The notes beneath the pieces were generated by a model. That model made no database searches, was not told the DNA's origin, and was given only the letters and a program-made list of their open reading frames with translations. A DNA stretch of 64,000 nucleotides from Mycolicibacterium sp. P1-18 (lineage in GTDB: Bacteria; Actinomycetota; Actinomycetes; Mycobacteriales; Mycobacteriaceae), in the NCBI RefSeq assembly GCF_008329535.1, contig NZ_NPKR01000003.1, positions 310,001 to 374,000 of the forward strand. The letters run 5' to 3'. This document shows, in pieces, positions 7,827 to 16,080 of the stretch. The position numbers and the translations under genes were made by a program. Positions within the stretch are counted from its first letter, which is position 1; every line of letters begins with the position of its first letter.

Positions 7827-7900
7827 GTTAATCCTTTCCGACGTCGAGACGCCGTTGGTGACAGTTGGTTTCGGGAGAGCCGCACCGAGACGGTGCAGGA

Positions 7901-8536
7901 CTAACGAGGTGGCTCGGGAAACGCCGATGGGGGGCCCGGGCGATACGATGTCGAGTACTTGCGCCACGGCGACGCCGTGGGCTCGGTAGTGCACAGTTCG
8001 CCCACTTCGGCGACGAATTCCCCGGCGTCGCATGCGATGTTGCGGACCGCGCTGTACACGTAAGCGGTTGTTTCAGCTTCGGACAGCCTGGCCGGGACGT
8101 AGACGTCCAGTGGCCGCCAAGCGCTGGCGTGCCGGCGTAGAGGTACGACGGTGGCGGCGGGTTGGTCGGCTGACCCCGGTTGATCGTGCGGCGTTGGTGG
8201 GTCCGGTGCAGAACTCGTGTCGATAGAAGTTGGCGGCGCTAAGCAGATGACGGTGTGAGGAAACCCCTTCGTGCGGGTAATAATGTGGCGCTGATCGAGC
8301 AGGTCCATCGCGTGGCGGACGGTGTGGCGGGAGATGCCCAGGTGGTGGGCTATTCGCGGCTCGGGCTCGAGCCTGCAGCCAGCTGGGTAACGTCCGGCGT
8401 GGGCGTCGCGTGAGACTTGTTCGGCTAGCTGGTAGTACAGCGGGGTGGGGCTTGCCTTGTCTAATTCGGCAACGATGCGTACGGTCGTCATCTGTCCGCG
8501 GTCCTGGGATGTCTTGAAGGCGGCTGGCGATGTCAT
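7901..8536 (-). CDS. GntR-family transcriptional regulator
   Basis: 211 residues. A GntR winged helix spans about residues 33-97: LYYQLAEQV, then RLEPEPRIAHHLGISRHTVRHAMDLL, then a wing with KGFPHTVI. The C-terminal half (about residues 100-211) does not look like a UTRA, FCD or aminotransferase effector domain and is Pro-rich at both ends, so it may be divergent or rearranged. ATG 8536 overlaps the upstream dehydrogenase stop (ATGA); an alternative ATG is at 8491. It sits inside the operon it may control, ahead of the hydrolase gene. Confidence 0.75.
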   Translation of the reverse strand: MTSPAAFKTSQDRGQMTTVRIVAELDKASPTPLYYQLAEQVSRDAHAGRYPAGCRLEPEPRIAHHLGISRHTVRHAMDLLDQRHIITRTKGFPHTVICLAPPTSIDTSSAPDPPTPHDQPGSADQPAATVVPLRRHASAWRPLDVYVPARLSEAETTAYVYSAVRNIACDAGEFVAEVGELCTTEPTASPWRKYSTSYRPGPPSAFPEPPR

Positions 8537-9612
8537 AGATCGACCCGGTGCGCCGGGGCGGCGGCGTTATCGACGGCATGGGTCTGGTCGTTGGCCGTGC
8601 CGCCCCCACCACGGGCAACTGGCGCCGGGGTTTGCGCAACCTTGGCGGAGTGACCGGATCGCAGCGCCGCCAGGGCGGCATCGATGACCGCATTGGTGGC
8701 GTAACCGTCGTATGCGGACGGGCCGACGATGCGCCGGTTGGCCACGCTAGTAATCCAGGCGACATCCTGGGCCTGGTACGCCCCGGCGAACCTTTCAATC
8801 CAGGTTCTCGGTGATCGCTGCGCGCCAACGCGATCGTCCATCGCCACACTCGTCAGGGGAGGGCGCCCGAGACTCAATGCCCCGTTTCCACTCACGATGT
8901 CCATGCCAATTTCGTATTGCAGGCCCGGCCCGCGACTGAGTTCGACTGCACCCAGCACGCCGGACGGCGACTGCAAGGTCATCAGTACCGTCAACGTCGC
9001 GCCGTCCGGACTGTCCTTGGCGTGGCACGTGACGTCAGCAATGTCCTCACCGGTCAGCCAGCGGAACAGGTCGATGTCGTGCGCGGCAGAGCTGGTGATG
9101 AGCTTGTCGGCGTCGAAGTCGTTGACCGCGAGAGGATTGCGGTGTCGTTGGCTGATGAGTATCGGATCACCAATGTGCATAAACTGCAACGTATTTCGGA
9201 TGTGCAAGTAGTCCTGATCGTACCGGCGCATGTAGCCGACCTGGACCAGGCGTCGACCGGCGGCGTGCTCGGCGTTCACGACATCGAGGGAGTGTCGAGC
9301 TGTCGTGGTGAGCGGCTTCTCGCACAGCACGTAGATCTCGCGGGAGATGCACTCCTGCAGGATCTGATGATGCGTGTGGTCTGCGGTGGCCACGATGACC
9401 GCATCCACGTCGGCGTCGCCGATGCACTTGATCGGGTCCTCGAAGGTCACGGCGTCGGGGATCTGCTCGGCCGCCCGCTCGAGAAAGGGGCGGTGCGAGT
9501 CAGCGAGGGCGACGACGTGCGCCCACGGCTGCAGCTCGCGGACGATCTGAAGGTGGCCCATGCCCATGGCGCCCAGGCCCACGAGGCCAAGTCGCACTGT
9601 CGAGGTGCTCAC
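8533..9612 (-). CDS. Gfo/Idh/MocA oxidoreductase 1 (inositol-dehydrogenase-like)
   Basis: 359 residues. An N-terminal Rossmann fold begins RLGLVGLGAMGMGH, then the family CEKPLTTT motif with the catalytic Lys, and SSAAHDIDLFRW with the Asp-His pair that acts on the sugar hydroxyl. The family oxidises or reduces sugars and inositols with NAD(P). Translation starts at GTG 9612, overlapping the stop of the second dehydrogenase (GTGA). The C-terminal 25 residues are Ala/Pro-rich and low complexity. Substrate unknown; the adjacent monosaccharide-type ABC transporter suggests a sugar, polyol or inositol. Confidence 0.85.
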   Translation of the reverse strand: MSTSTVRLGLVGLGAMGMGHLQIVRELQPWAHVVALADSHRPFLERAAEQIPDAVTFEDPIKCIGDADVDAVIVATADHTHHQILQECISREIYVLCEKPLTTTARHSLDVVNAEHAAGRRLVQVGYMRRYDQDYLHIRNTLQFMHIGDPILISQRHRNPLAVNDFDADKLITSSAAHDIDLFRWLTGEDIADVTCHAKDSPDGATLTVLMTLQSPSGVLGAVELSRGPGLQYEIGMDIVSGNGALSLGRPPLTSVAMDDRVGAQRSPRTWIERFAGAYQAQDVAWITSVANRRIVGPSAYDGYATNAVIDAALAALRSGHSAKVAQTPAPVARGGGGTANDQTHAVDNAAAPAHRVDL

Positions 9613-10730
9613 TGCGCCAAAACCATTGCCGACGCGGCATCGTTGCCGGCGTTGCGGCACATGGCCGGCACGTCGACCCATGCGCCGTCGATGGTCGAGG
9701 CGCGGACCGCTGCGTGGATCGATGCGGCACGCAGACCGTCACCGAACAGCGGAAGTCCATCGGGGGCGGTACCGGTGGCGATGGCATCGTAGACATCGGC
9801 GACGAAGAGGTTGAAGCAGTCTTGGTAGCCCTGCGGGTGTCCGCTGGGAAGCAGGGAATAGCGGGCACTGCGCGGATCCAGGACTGCACCGTCGCGGGTC
9901 ATCAATGTGTTGCCGCGAAGCCCGCCGATGATGAGTTCGTCGGGGTACTCCTGGTCGAACTGAACGGCGATCTCGCGCCCGTCGAAGGAGAACGCCAGTT
10001 GGTTCTTGCGGCCTGGGGAGTGTTGGCTCACGACGACGGTGCCGACGGCCCCGCGGTCGGTGCGGAAGACCACGACGGCGCCGTCGTCTCGGCGGATGCG
10101 GCCCCCCGTGGCGCTGGCCTCGGTCGCGCACACCGCGGTGATGCGGTGCCCGGTGACGAACTCCATGAGATCGCACCAGTGCGAGCCGATGTCGGCGAAG
10201 GTCATTGATTCGCCGCTGTGCTCTGGGCGGGACCGCCACCCCGCCGGGTCGGCGCTGGCCATGGAGTCCTGCACGTAACCGCCGTGAATCAGCCACACCC
10301 CGGCATCGGCGATGCGTAGCCGTGCCTCTCGGACCATCGGATAGAACCGGTAGACGAACGGTACGGCGGCGACCAGTGGCAGGCCACTGGCCATTTGGGC
10401 GAGGTGGGTGGCGTCCTCAAGTGACGTCGCGAGCGGTTTCTCGCAGATGACGTGTTTGCCCGCCGCCAGGGCGGCTTCGGCCAGTTCGCGGTGCAGATGA
10501 TTGGGTGTGCAGATGTGCACGACGTCGACGTCGTCGGCGTCGACGATCTGCTCGGCGGTCGCCGGACGGTGGGCGTGGAGGCGCTCGGCGGCCAGCAGAC
10601 TGCTTTCAGGCGTGCTGGCCGATATCGCCACGAGCTGGCCGCCGGCTCGGTGCACGGCGTGCGCGTGCACCGAGCCGACCATTCCCGCGCCGATCACGGC
10701 GCTTCGCGGTGCGTGGCGGCGGTGGTTCAT
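9609..10730 (-). CDS. Gfo/Idh/MocA oxidoreductase 2
   Basis: 373 residues. Rossmann motif SAVIGAGMVGSVHAHA, CEKPLATS with the catalytic Lys, and FADIGSHWCDL matching the DxGxHxxD active-site pattern. Only distantly similar to the dehydrogenase encoded downstream, so the two probably catalyse different steps of one pathway, for example oxidation to a keto-sugar and reduction of an epimer. AAGGA lies about ten bases before ATG 10730. It follows the binding-protein gene by 59 bp and is coupled to the next dehydrogenase by a four-base overlap. Confidence 0.87.
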   Translation of the reverse strand: MNHRRHAPRSAVIGAGMVGSVHAHAVHRAGGQLVAISASTPESSLLAAERLHAHRPATAEQIVDADDVDVVHICTPNHLHRELAEAALAAGKHVICEKPLATSLEDATHLAQMASGLPLVAAVPFVYRFYPMVREARLRIADAGVWLIHGGYVQDSMASADPAGWRSRPEHSGESMTFADIGSHWCDLMEFVTGHRITAVCATEASATGGRIRRDDGAVVVFRTDRGAVGTVVVSQHSPGRKNQLAFSFDGREIAVQFDQEYPDELIIGGLRGNTLMTRDGAVLDPRSARYSLLPSGHPQGYQDCFNLFVADVYDAIATGTAPDGLPLFGDGLRAASIHAAVRASTIDGAWVDVPAMCRNAGNDAASAMVLAQ

Positions 10731-10789
10731 ACCTGGGTAGTCCTTCGAATGGTGTACCGGACGAACGGGAGGGCTTTGGCGACAGGGGT

Positions 10790-11767
10790 TTACGACCCGG
10801 CGAGCTGCTGTTCGAGTTCCTTCTTGAAGTCGGCGGCGTTGTCGCGGGTCACCATGGTCGAGCCGGTGTCGATGCGCTTGTCGACGGATTGGCCGTTGCT
10901 GGCCTTGATGGCGGCCTGCACCCCGGCCTCACCCATCTTGAAGGGGTTCTGTGCGACGCTGCCGGCCATCGTTCCGGCGAGGATCGCGTCCACGGCGTCC
11001 TTGGTTCCGTCGAAGCCGATGATCTTCACCTGTCCGGCCTTGCCTGCGGCGTCGACGGCCTGTACGGCGCCCAAAGCCATTTCGTCGTTGGCGGCGAAGA
11101 TCATGCTGAGGTCGGGGTTGCGTTGCAGAATGTCGGCGGTGACCGAACGTCCCTGTGCGCGATCGGAGTTGGCGCTCAGTTCGGCGACGACGTTGAGGCC
11201 ACTGCCGTTGACGGCTTGTTTGAATCCCGTGACGCGGTCTTGCGTGGCGGTGTTGCCCGGAGTGCCGGCCAGGATGGCGAGGTTGCCGCTGCTGGCCACG
11301 GTCAAGGCGTACTGACCACCGACCTTGCCTGCGGCCAGGTTGTCGGTGCCGACGAAGGACGTCTTGGCGTGCCAGTCGGGAATGTCGGTGTCTACCAACA
11401 CAACCGGTATGCCTTGGTCGACGGCCTGCTGCAGGATGGGTTGGAGCTGTTTGGGTTCGGTGGGCGCCACGACGAGCGCGCTGACCGAACGCGAGATCAT
11501 GGCCCGGGTCTTATCGACCTGTTCCTGTACTGCAGCCTCCTCGGTAGCGCCGGTGACCTCGGCCTGGGCGCCGCCAGCTGTAGCTGCGGATTCGGCACCG
11601 GCCTTCATGTAGAGCCAGAAGGGCTGAGACAGCGTCTTGACTACCACACCAACCTCCTTGCTGGATTGCTGGTCGGAGGACGAGCAGCCCACCGTGACGG
11701 TGGCCAGCATCAGCGCTGCCAGCACTGCGGTGAGAATGCGCCGGTAGGTGCGGTCGTGAGAGGTCAT
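10790..11767 (-). CDS. Sugar ABC transporter substrate-binding lipoprotein (RbsB-like)
   Basis: 325 residues. A lipoprotein signal peptide ends in a VTVGC lipobox (Cys28), and the mature part is a type I periplasmic-binding fold: KTLSQPFWLYMKAGAES, ISRSVSALVVAPTEP, VVLVDTDIP, DLSMIFAANDEMALGAVQA and KIIGFDGT. This matches ribose/inositol/xylose-type binding proteins. It would capture a monosaccharide or polyol outside the membrane and hand it to the permease encoded two genes upstream. The ATPase gene ends five bases before its ATG. Regulated presumably by the divergent LacI protein. Confidence 0.9.
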   Translation of the reverse strand: MTSHDRTYRRILTAVLAALMLATVTVGCSSSDQQSSKEVGVVVKTLSQPFWLYMKAGAESAATAGGAQAEVTGATEEAAVQEQVDKTRAMISRSVSALVVAPTEPKQLQPILQQAVDQGIPVVLVDTDIPDWHAKTSFVGTDNLAAGKVGGQYALTVASSGNLAILAGTPGNTATQDRVTGFKQAVNGSGLNVVAELSANSDRAQGRSVTADILQRNPDLSMIFAANDEMALGAVQAVDAAGKAGQVKIIGFDGTKDAVDAILAGTMAGSVAQNPFKMGEAGVQAAIKASNGQSVDKRIDTGSTMVTRDNAADFKKELEQQLAGS

Positions 11768-11772
11768 GGTGG

Positions 11773-12627
11773 TCAACGTCCTTCGGTGGTGGCGGGTTTG
11801 GTGTGTGCGGGGGGTGGTGTAGGGGTGGCGCTGGTGGCTGAGGCGCCCATGATCATCGAGACGAGCGTCTGATGATTTTCCGGTGACGGCTCCGCGCGGC
11901 CGACCAGGCGACCTTGGCGCATCACGAACGCGTCGTCGCACAGTTCCATGACGTGTTCCATGTTGTGCGAGATCAGGATGACCGAAATGCCATGCTCGGC
12001 AGGAAGACGTTTGACCATGTCGAGGACGTTGCGTGTTTCGCGTAACCCGAGGGCGGCGGTGGGTTCGTCGAGGACGAGTACGCGCCGGGCGAAGGCGACG
12101 GCTCGGGCTACGGCGACGGCTTGTCGCTGGCCCCCGCTCATCAGGCCGATCGTTTCCTTGAGCCCGGGAAGGTGCACTTCGAGTTTGGCCATGCGTTGCT
12201 CGGCGTCGGCGATCATGGCCTTGCGGTGCAGGATTCCGAAGCGTCGACCGCCGGGCTTGCGGACTACTTCGTGGCCGAGATAGAGGTTGGTGACGATGTC
12301 GAGGTTGTCGAAAAGGGCGAGATCCTGGAACACCGCTTCGATGCCGCGGTCGCGGGCTTCCTTGGGGCTGCGGATGACGACGGGCTCGCCGTCGATGAGC
12401 ATCTCTCCGCTGTCGAGTGTGTGAACACCCATGATGGTCTTGACCAGCGTGGACTTGCCGGCACCGTTGTCTCCCAGCAGGCCAACGATCTTGCCCTGTC
12501 CTAGTTCGAAGTCGACGCCGTTGAGTGCGGTGACAGAACCGAATCGTTTGTAGGCGTTGCGGATTTGGAGGACGGGAACGCTGCCGGTGAGTGTTCGTGT
12601 GTCGTGCGGGTTGGTAACCGTCATCAT
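11773..12627 (-). CDS. Sugar ABC transporter ATP-binding protein, single NBD
   Basis: 284 residues. Walker A GDNGAGKST (52-60), Q-loop in AVFQDLALF, signature LMSGGQRQA, Walker B VLVLDEPTAAL, and the switch His in LISHNMEH are all present. Most ribose/xylose-type transporters use a roughly 500-residue ATPase with two fused nucleotide-binding domains; here there is one, so a homodimer is expected. The first of two ATGs (12627) overlaps the permease stop (ATGA). The C-terminal 20 residues are Thr/Pro/Ala-rich and probably unstructured. Confidence 0.9.
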   Translation of the reverse strand: MMTVTNPHDTRTLTGSVPVLQIRNAYKRFGSVTALNGVDFELGQGKIVGLLGDNGAGKSTLVKTIMGVHTLDSGEMLIDGEPVVIRSPKEARDRGIEAVFQDLALFDNLDIVTNLYLGHEVVRKPGGRRFGILHRKAMIADAEQRMAKLEVHLPGLKETIGLMSGGQRQAVAVARAVAFARRVLVLDEPTAALGLRETRNVLDMVKRLPAEHGISVILISHNMEHVMELCDDAFVMRQGRLVGRAEPSPENHQTLVSMIMGASATSATPTPPPAHTKPATTEGR

Positions 12628-13682
12628 GTGGTCCCTTCGAGCATTTCGGTGCGGGTGGTGCGTAGACGGGTCTCCAGCCAGCCACGGATGACGTCCATTT
12701 CCACGGCGACGGCGATGACCACGCCGATGGCGATCAGCTGCCAGTTGGTGGACACGTTGAGCAGGTTGAGGCCGTTGCGGATCGTCCCGAGGATCAGGGC
12801 GCCGACGAGCGCTCCCACGACGGTGCCGCGGCCACCAAAGAAGCTGGCTCCGCCGATGATGACGGCGGCGATGGCGGACAGTTCCAGCAGGTTGCCTGCG
12901 GTGGGGTAGGCGGCGTTGACCTGGCCGGTGAGGATGATTGCGGCCACCCCGGCGGAGAGACCGCTGATGACGTAGACGGAGATGAGCACTTGGTCGACGG
13001 GGATTCCGACCCGGCGGGCGCCTTCCTTGTTGGCGCCGGTGGCGTAGATCCATTGGCCCCAGGGGGTTCGGGCCAGCAAGACCCACACTGCGACCGCCAA
13101 CACGATCACGACGAGAACGCTGTAGGGGATCGGTCCGAGTTTCCCGGCGCCGATGGCCCGTACCGAGTCTGGCATTCCGGGAATTGACTGGCTGTCTGAC
13201 AGCACGAGCGCGGTGCCGCGGGCGACTTCGAGCATCGCAAGTGTCGGCAGGAAGGCGTGCGGCATAAGGCCTTTGACGAAGAGCAGCCCGTTGATTAGGC
13301 CGATGACACCGCCGGCGAGGATCATGGAGGGGATGACGAGCCAGCCCGACGTGATGCCCAAGTCCTTGACCCACAGCGCGCCGATGACGCCGGCCAGCGC
13401 CGCCCCCGCGCCCACCGACAAGTCGATGCCTGCGGTGACGATGACCAAGAGTTGGCCTAGCGCCAGCACGGCGACGACCGAGGCTTCGAGCCCGATGTTG
13501 GCGAAGTTGCGGGGACTCAGGAAATGCGGACTGGCAATGGACAGCACGACACCGAGTAGCACCAACAAGAGCACTGGGCCCAGGCGAATGACCTGTAACC
13601 AGAGCCCGACCATGCCCGCCGATCCGCGTGAATTAGACGTTTTCGCCGCCGTGAGACGCGGCGGGGCCTGCGTGTTGACCAT
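12624..13682 (-). CDS. Sugar ABC transporter permease (RbsC-like)
   Basis: 352 residues, eight to ten hydrophobic segments. The family hallmark ALGQLLVIVTAGIDLSVGA is present, as are GANKEGARRVGIP (the cytoplasmic coupling loop) and VIIGGASFFGGRGTVVG. It forms the membrane channel of a monosaccharide/polyol importer with the two genes downstream. First gene of the seven-gene operon; its promoter must lie in 13683-13896, which it shares with the divergent lacI-type gene and which holds a LacI-type palindrome. Confidence 0.9.
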   Translation of the reverse strand: MVNTQAPPRLTAAKTSNSRGSAGMVGLWLQVIRLGPVLLLVLLGVVLSIASPHFLSPRNFANIGLEASVVAVLALGQLLVIVTAGIDLSVGAGAALAGVIGALWVKDLGITSGWLVIPSMILAGGVIGLINGLLFVKGLMPHAFLPTLAMLEVARGTALVLSDSQSIPGMPDSVRAIGAGKLGPIPYSVLVVIVLAVAVWVLLARTPWGQWIYATGANKEGARRVGIPVDQVLISVYVISGLSAGVAAIILTGQVNAAYPTAGNLLELSAIAAVIIGGASFFGGRGTVVGALVGALILGTIRNGLNLLNVSTNWQLIAIGVVIAVAVEMDVIRGWLETRLRTTRTEMLEGTT

Positions 13683-13785
13683 GTGAGTTCCTTTACGAAT
13701 GGGGGCCTCAGCCCCTCTGAGACCCTCGCGGAGGGAGTGCGTGCTGTGGCGGAGGTAAGCGTGAGATGCTCTCAGGCACGATTTC

Positions 13786-13795
13786 TAATCGATTA
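13786..13795. promoter_or_regulatory. LacI-type operator candidate
   Basis: TAATCGATTA is a perfect 10-bp palindrome centred on CG, the pattern bound by LacI/GalR regulators. It lies between the divergent permease gene (starts 13682) and the LacI-type regulator (starts 13897), where it could silence both. Eight bases of it with one flanking base (CTAATCGA) recur at 15766-15773 beside the decayed LacI paralogue. Confidence 0.55.
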
Positions 13796-13896
13796 AGTTG
13801 TTGGGACTTTTGTACGCTGTGACTCAGATCGCTGTCAAGCAGTTCGCGTGATCTGCATCATTGGCACGGCTGATACCGAGCAGGAGAAGAGGGCGA

Positions 13897-14958
13897 ATGG
13901 CAGGTCGAGGAGGCACCGCTTCGGGGCGCCCGACCGTGAAGGACGTGGCGGAGCTGGCTGGGGTGTCGACGGCGACGGTGAGCTTTGTGCTCAGCGGTAA
14001 AGGTGGCGTGTCGCCCCAGAGGGTGCAACGCGTGCAAGATGCGGCGAAACAGCTTGGCTATCAGGGCAACAAGGCTGCTCGCGCGCTCCGCACCGGCAGT
14101 ACGCATTCGATCGTCGTCATCGTTCCCGACATCACCAATCCCTTCTACGGCGAGGTAGTGCGCGGCATAGATGCCGTCGCGCAAGCTGCGGGCGCAGATG
14201 TCCTGCTGTGCAACGCCAACAGCGACGTCGAACGTGAGAGGCAGTACCTGACGCGGTTCGCCCATTCAGACGTCGCCGGCATCATCTATTCACCGATGTC
14301 GGTGACCACGGCCCAAGACCCGGAGGTGCGCCGCGCTGTCGCAGCGGGGCCGCCACTAGTGCTCGTCGACGAGCCGTTGCCGGACTTTGGCAATGCCAGC
14401 ATCGGAGTGGACAACGACGACGGTGCACGCCAAGTTGCCCGCCACTTCGCCGACCTTGGCTGCACCACACCGGCAGTGATCAACGGGCCTCCCGACATGC
14501 CGACCTCAGCCGTTCGCGCCAACGCGTTCGTCGACGAGGCCGCGAAACTTGGCTTGCCAGTGGATGACCGGGTTGCCTTTGCGCCGATTCGTACACTTCA
14601 AGGCATCACCGAAGGGTTGAACATGCTCCAAGCCAACCCTGCTGTGGACTGCCTGTTCGCCGGCGACGATTTGCTTGCCGCGCTGCTCATGAGCGAGCTA
14701 GTCAAACTCGGCCGCTCGGTCCCGGAAGAACTCGCAATCTGCGGGTTCGACGACATTGACTGGGCGCCGTTGCTCCGGCCAACCCTGTCGAGCATCCATC
14801 AACCCAAGATGGAACTCGGGAGCAAGGCGTGCGAACTGCTCCTCGTCTCCCCCGAACTCCGGGGTGCCTTCCACGCGGAGGTACTCCCCGTCACGCTGGT
14901 CGTTCGAGACAGCAGCGCCGGCTTTCGAGGGCACGCGCCTCCGGCACGAGACACCTAA
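13897..14958 (+). CDS. LacI-family transcriptional regulator
   Basis: 353 residues. N-terminal LacI DNA-binding domain (about 12-66): TVKDVAELAGVSTATVSFVL followed by a hinge with NKAARALRTG. Then a periplasmic-binding-type effector domain: VVIVPDITNPFYGEVVRGI, VLLCNANSD, PLVLVDEP, LFAGDDLLAALLM, and ICGFDDIDWAPLLRPTLS. ATG 13897 has GGAGAAGAGGG upstream; the longer frame from a TTG at 13861 is rejected. Divergent from the sugar operon, so probably its local repressor, with a sugar or its derivative as inducer. A broken paralogue lies convergently downstream. Confidence 0.92.
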   Translation: MAGRGGTASGRPTVKDVAELAGVSTATVSFVLSGKGGVSPQRVQRVQDAAKQLGYQGNKAARALRTGSTHSIVVIVPDITNPFYGEVVRGIDAVAQAAGADVLLCNANSDVERERQYLTRFAHSDVAGIIYSPMSVTTAQDPEVRRAVAAGPPLVLVDEPLPDFGNASIGVDNDDGARQVARHFADLGCTTPAVINGPPDMPTSAVRANAFVDEAAKLGLPVDDRVAFAPIRTLQGITEGLNMLQANPAVDCLFAGDDLLAALLMSELVKLGRSVPEELAICGFDDIDWAPLLRPTLSSIHQPKMELGSKACELLLVSPELRGAFHAEVLPVTLVVRDSSAGFRGHAPPARDT

Positions 14959-15060
14959 ACCGAGCGGCCCGCGCTCGTCGTAAGGTTCTGCCAGCCATCT
15001 ACACGCAGCAATCCCCCACGAACAGAGACACTTTGACGAGCTCCGCTCATGGCAGCAACG

Positions 15061-15755
15061 TCAGGTGGTTGGGGCCGCGGAAACCGGGGTGGTCTCGCGG
15101 ATGATCATCGACACCGGGAGTGTGTCGAACATCCGGTTGTCCACGTTGTGGTCGTCAAGCAGGAATCGACAGGCCCTGCTGCCGAGCTCGAGCTTTGGTT
15201 GGGCCACGGTCGTCAACGCCGGCTTGAGTAAGTCGGCCCAGACGATGTTGTCAAACCCGCAGACGGCGACATCGTCGGGAACTCGGCGGCCGAGCACGGT
15301 CAGTTCACGCATGAGAAACGCGGCAAGCAAATCATCCCCGGCGAAGACACCGTCGATGTCGGAATCTTCTCGCAGCAGACGGACAGCTTGCGCGATGCCG
15401 TCGGCACTTCGTACAGGGGCGAAGATGGAACGGTCATCGACGGGAATTCCCAGCGCGTCAGCCTCCGCCGTGAATGCTGCCGCACGGATGATTGACGTCG
15501 GCATCTCAGCGTGTCCGTTGACCATAGCGGTTCTGCTGCAGCCGATTTCGGCGAAGTGTCGAGCGACCATTCGGGCGCCGCTTTCGTTGTCGACTCACAC
15601 CACGGCAATGCCAATCCCGTCTACTGGCTCGTCTACTACGACGATGGGTGGGCCTGACCTGGCCGCTGCAAGCACTTCTGGGTCCGCGGCGACAATGGCC
15701 GATATGAAACGACCGCGAATCTGCATTGACGACAACCGACTTCGACATGGCTACT
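15061..15755 (-). pseudogene. Decayed LacI-family regulator, paralogue of the neighbour
   Basis: The minus strand from 15570 to 15061 reads as the C-terminal half of a LacI effector domain (FAGDDLLAAFLMRELT, VCGFDNIVWADLLKPALT), clearly paralogous to the neighbouring intact regulator. Upstream homology continues as VAADPEVLAAARSGPP and IVVVDEP but is cut by an in-frame TGA at about 15594-15596, exactly where the paralogue has Gly in IGVDND. Further upstream the frame shifts (VVVNADS matches LLCNANSD) and the DNA-binding domain is absent. So at least one nonsense change, one frameshift or deletion, and loss of the N terminus. Not functional as a repressor. Confidence 0.85.
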
Positions 15756-15775
15756 CAGCACGCGACTAATCGAAT

Positions 15776-16000
15776 GATGACCAGCGTGACACTGTGTACC
15801 GCCGACAACGCGATCGGCACAATCGACCGGATTGCCGAGCCCAGCTAACAAGATCGATCAACTTTATGGCGGATTCGCCATCCGTCCTCCACGAAGTTGA
15901 CAACTCCGCCACAAATTTTGACAACCTACAACCGCGTATCTCACATCGCTGCCGCAAGTTGACCTGGCGGCACGCTCGGGACGTCCTCAGGTCAGGGTCA
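15776..16000. other. Intergenic stretch between decayed lacI and repeat; nothing coding
   Basis: About 225 bp with lower GC than its surroundings. No reading frame with a ribosome site is seen. Two related short words, AAGTTGACAACTCCGCC and AAATTTTGACAACCTAC (about 15892-15930), share TTGACAAC and might be a -35 element or a repeated binding site; no function is assigned. Probably debris at the island edge. Confidence 0.4.
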
Positions 16001-16079
16001 AATTCTCACTTTCATGTCCAATTGGACATCAGGTGGACATCTCACTTGAGAAATGGACATCAAACTTGAGAAGCCACAA
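16001..16079 (+). repeat. 79-bp direct repeat, right copy
   Basis: Same orientation as 5641-5719 and identical at 75 of 79 positions. Contains the 16-bp palindrome ATGTCCAATTGGACAT (16013-16028) and three TTCTCA/TGTCCA units (16003-16020, 16034-16052, 16054-16072, the last two inverted). It ends one base before the dnaB stop codon, so it marks the sharp edge between accessory and core DNA. Confidence 0.9.
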
Positions 16080-16080
16080 C

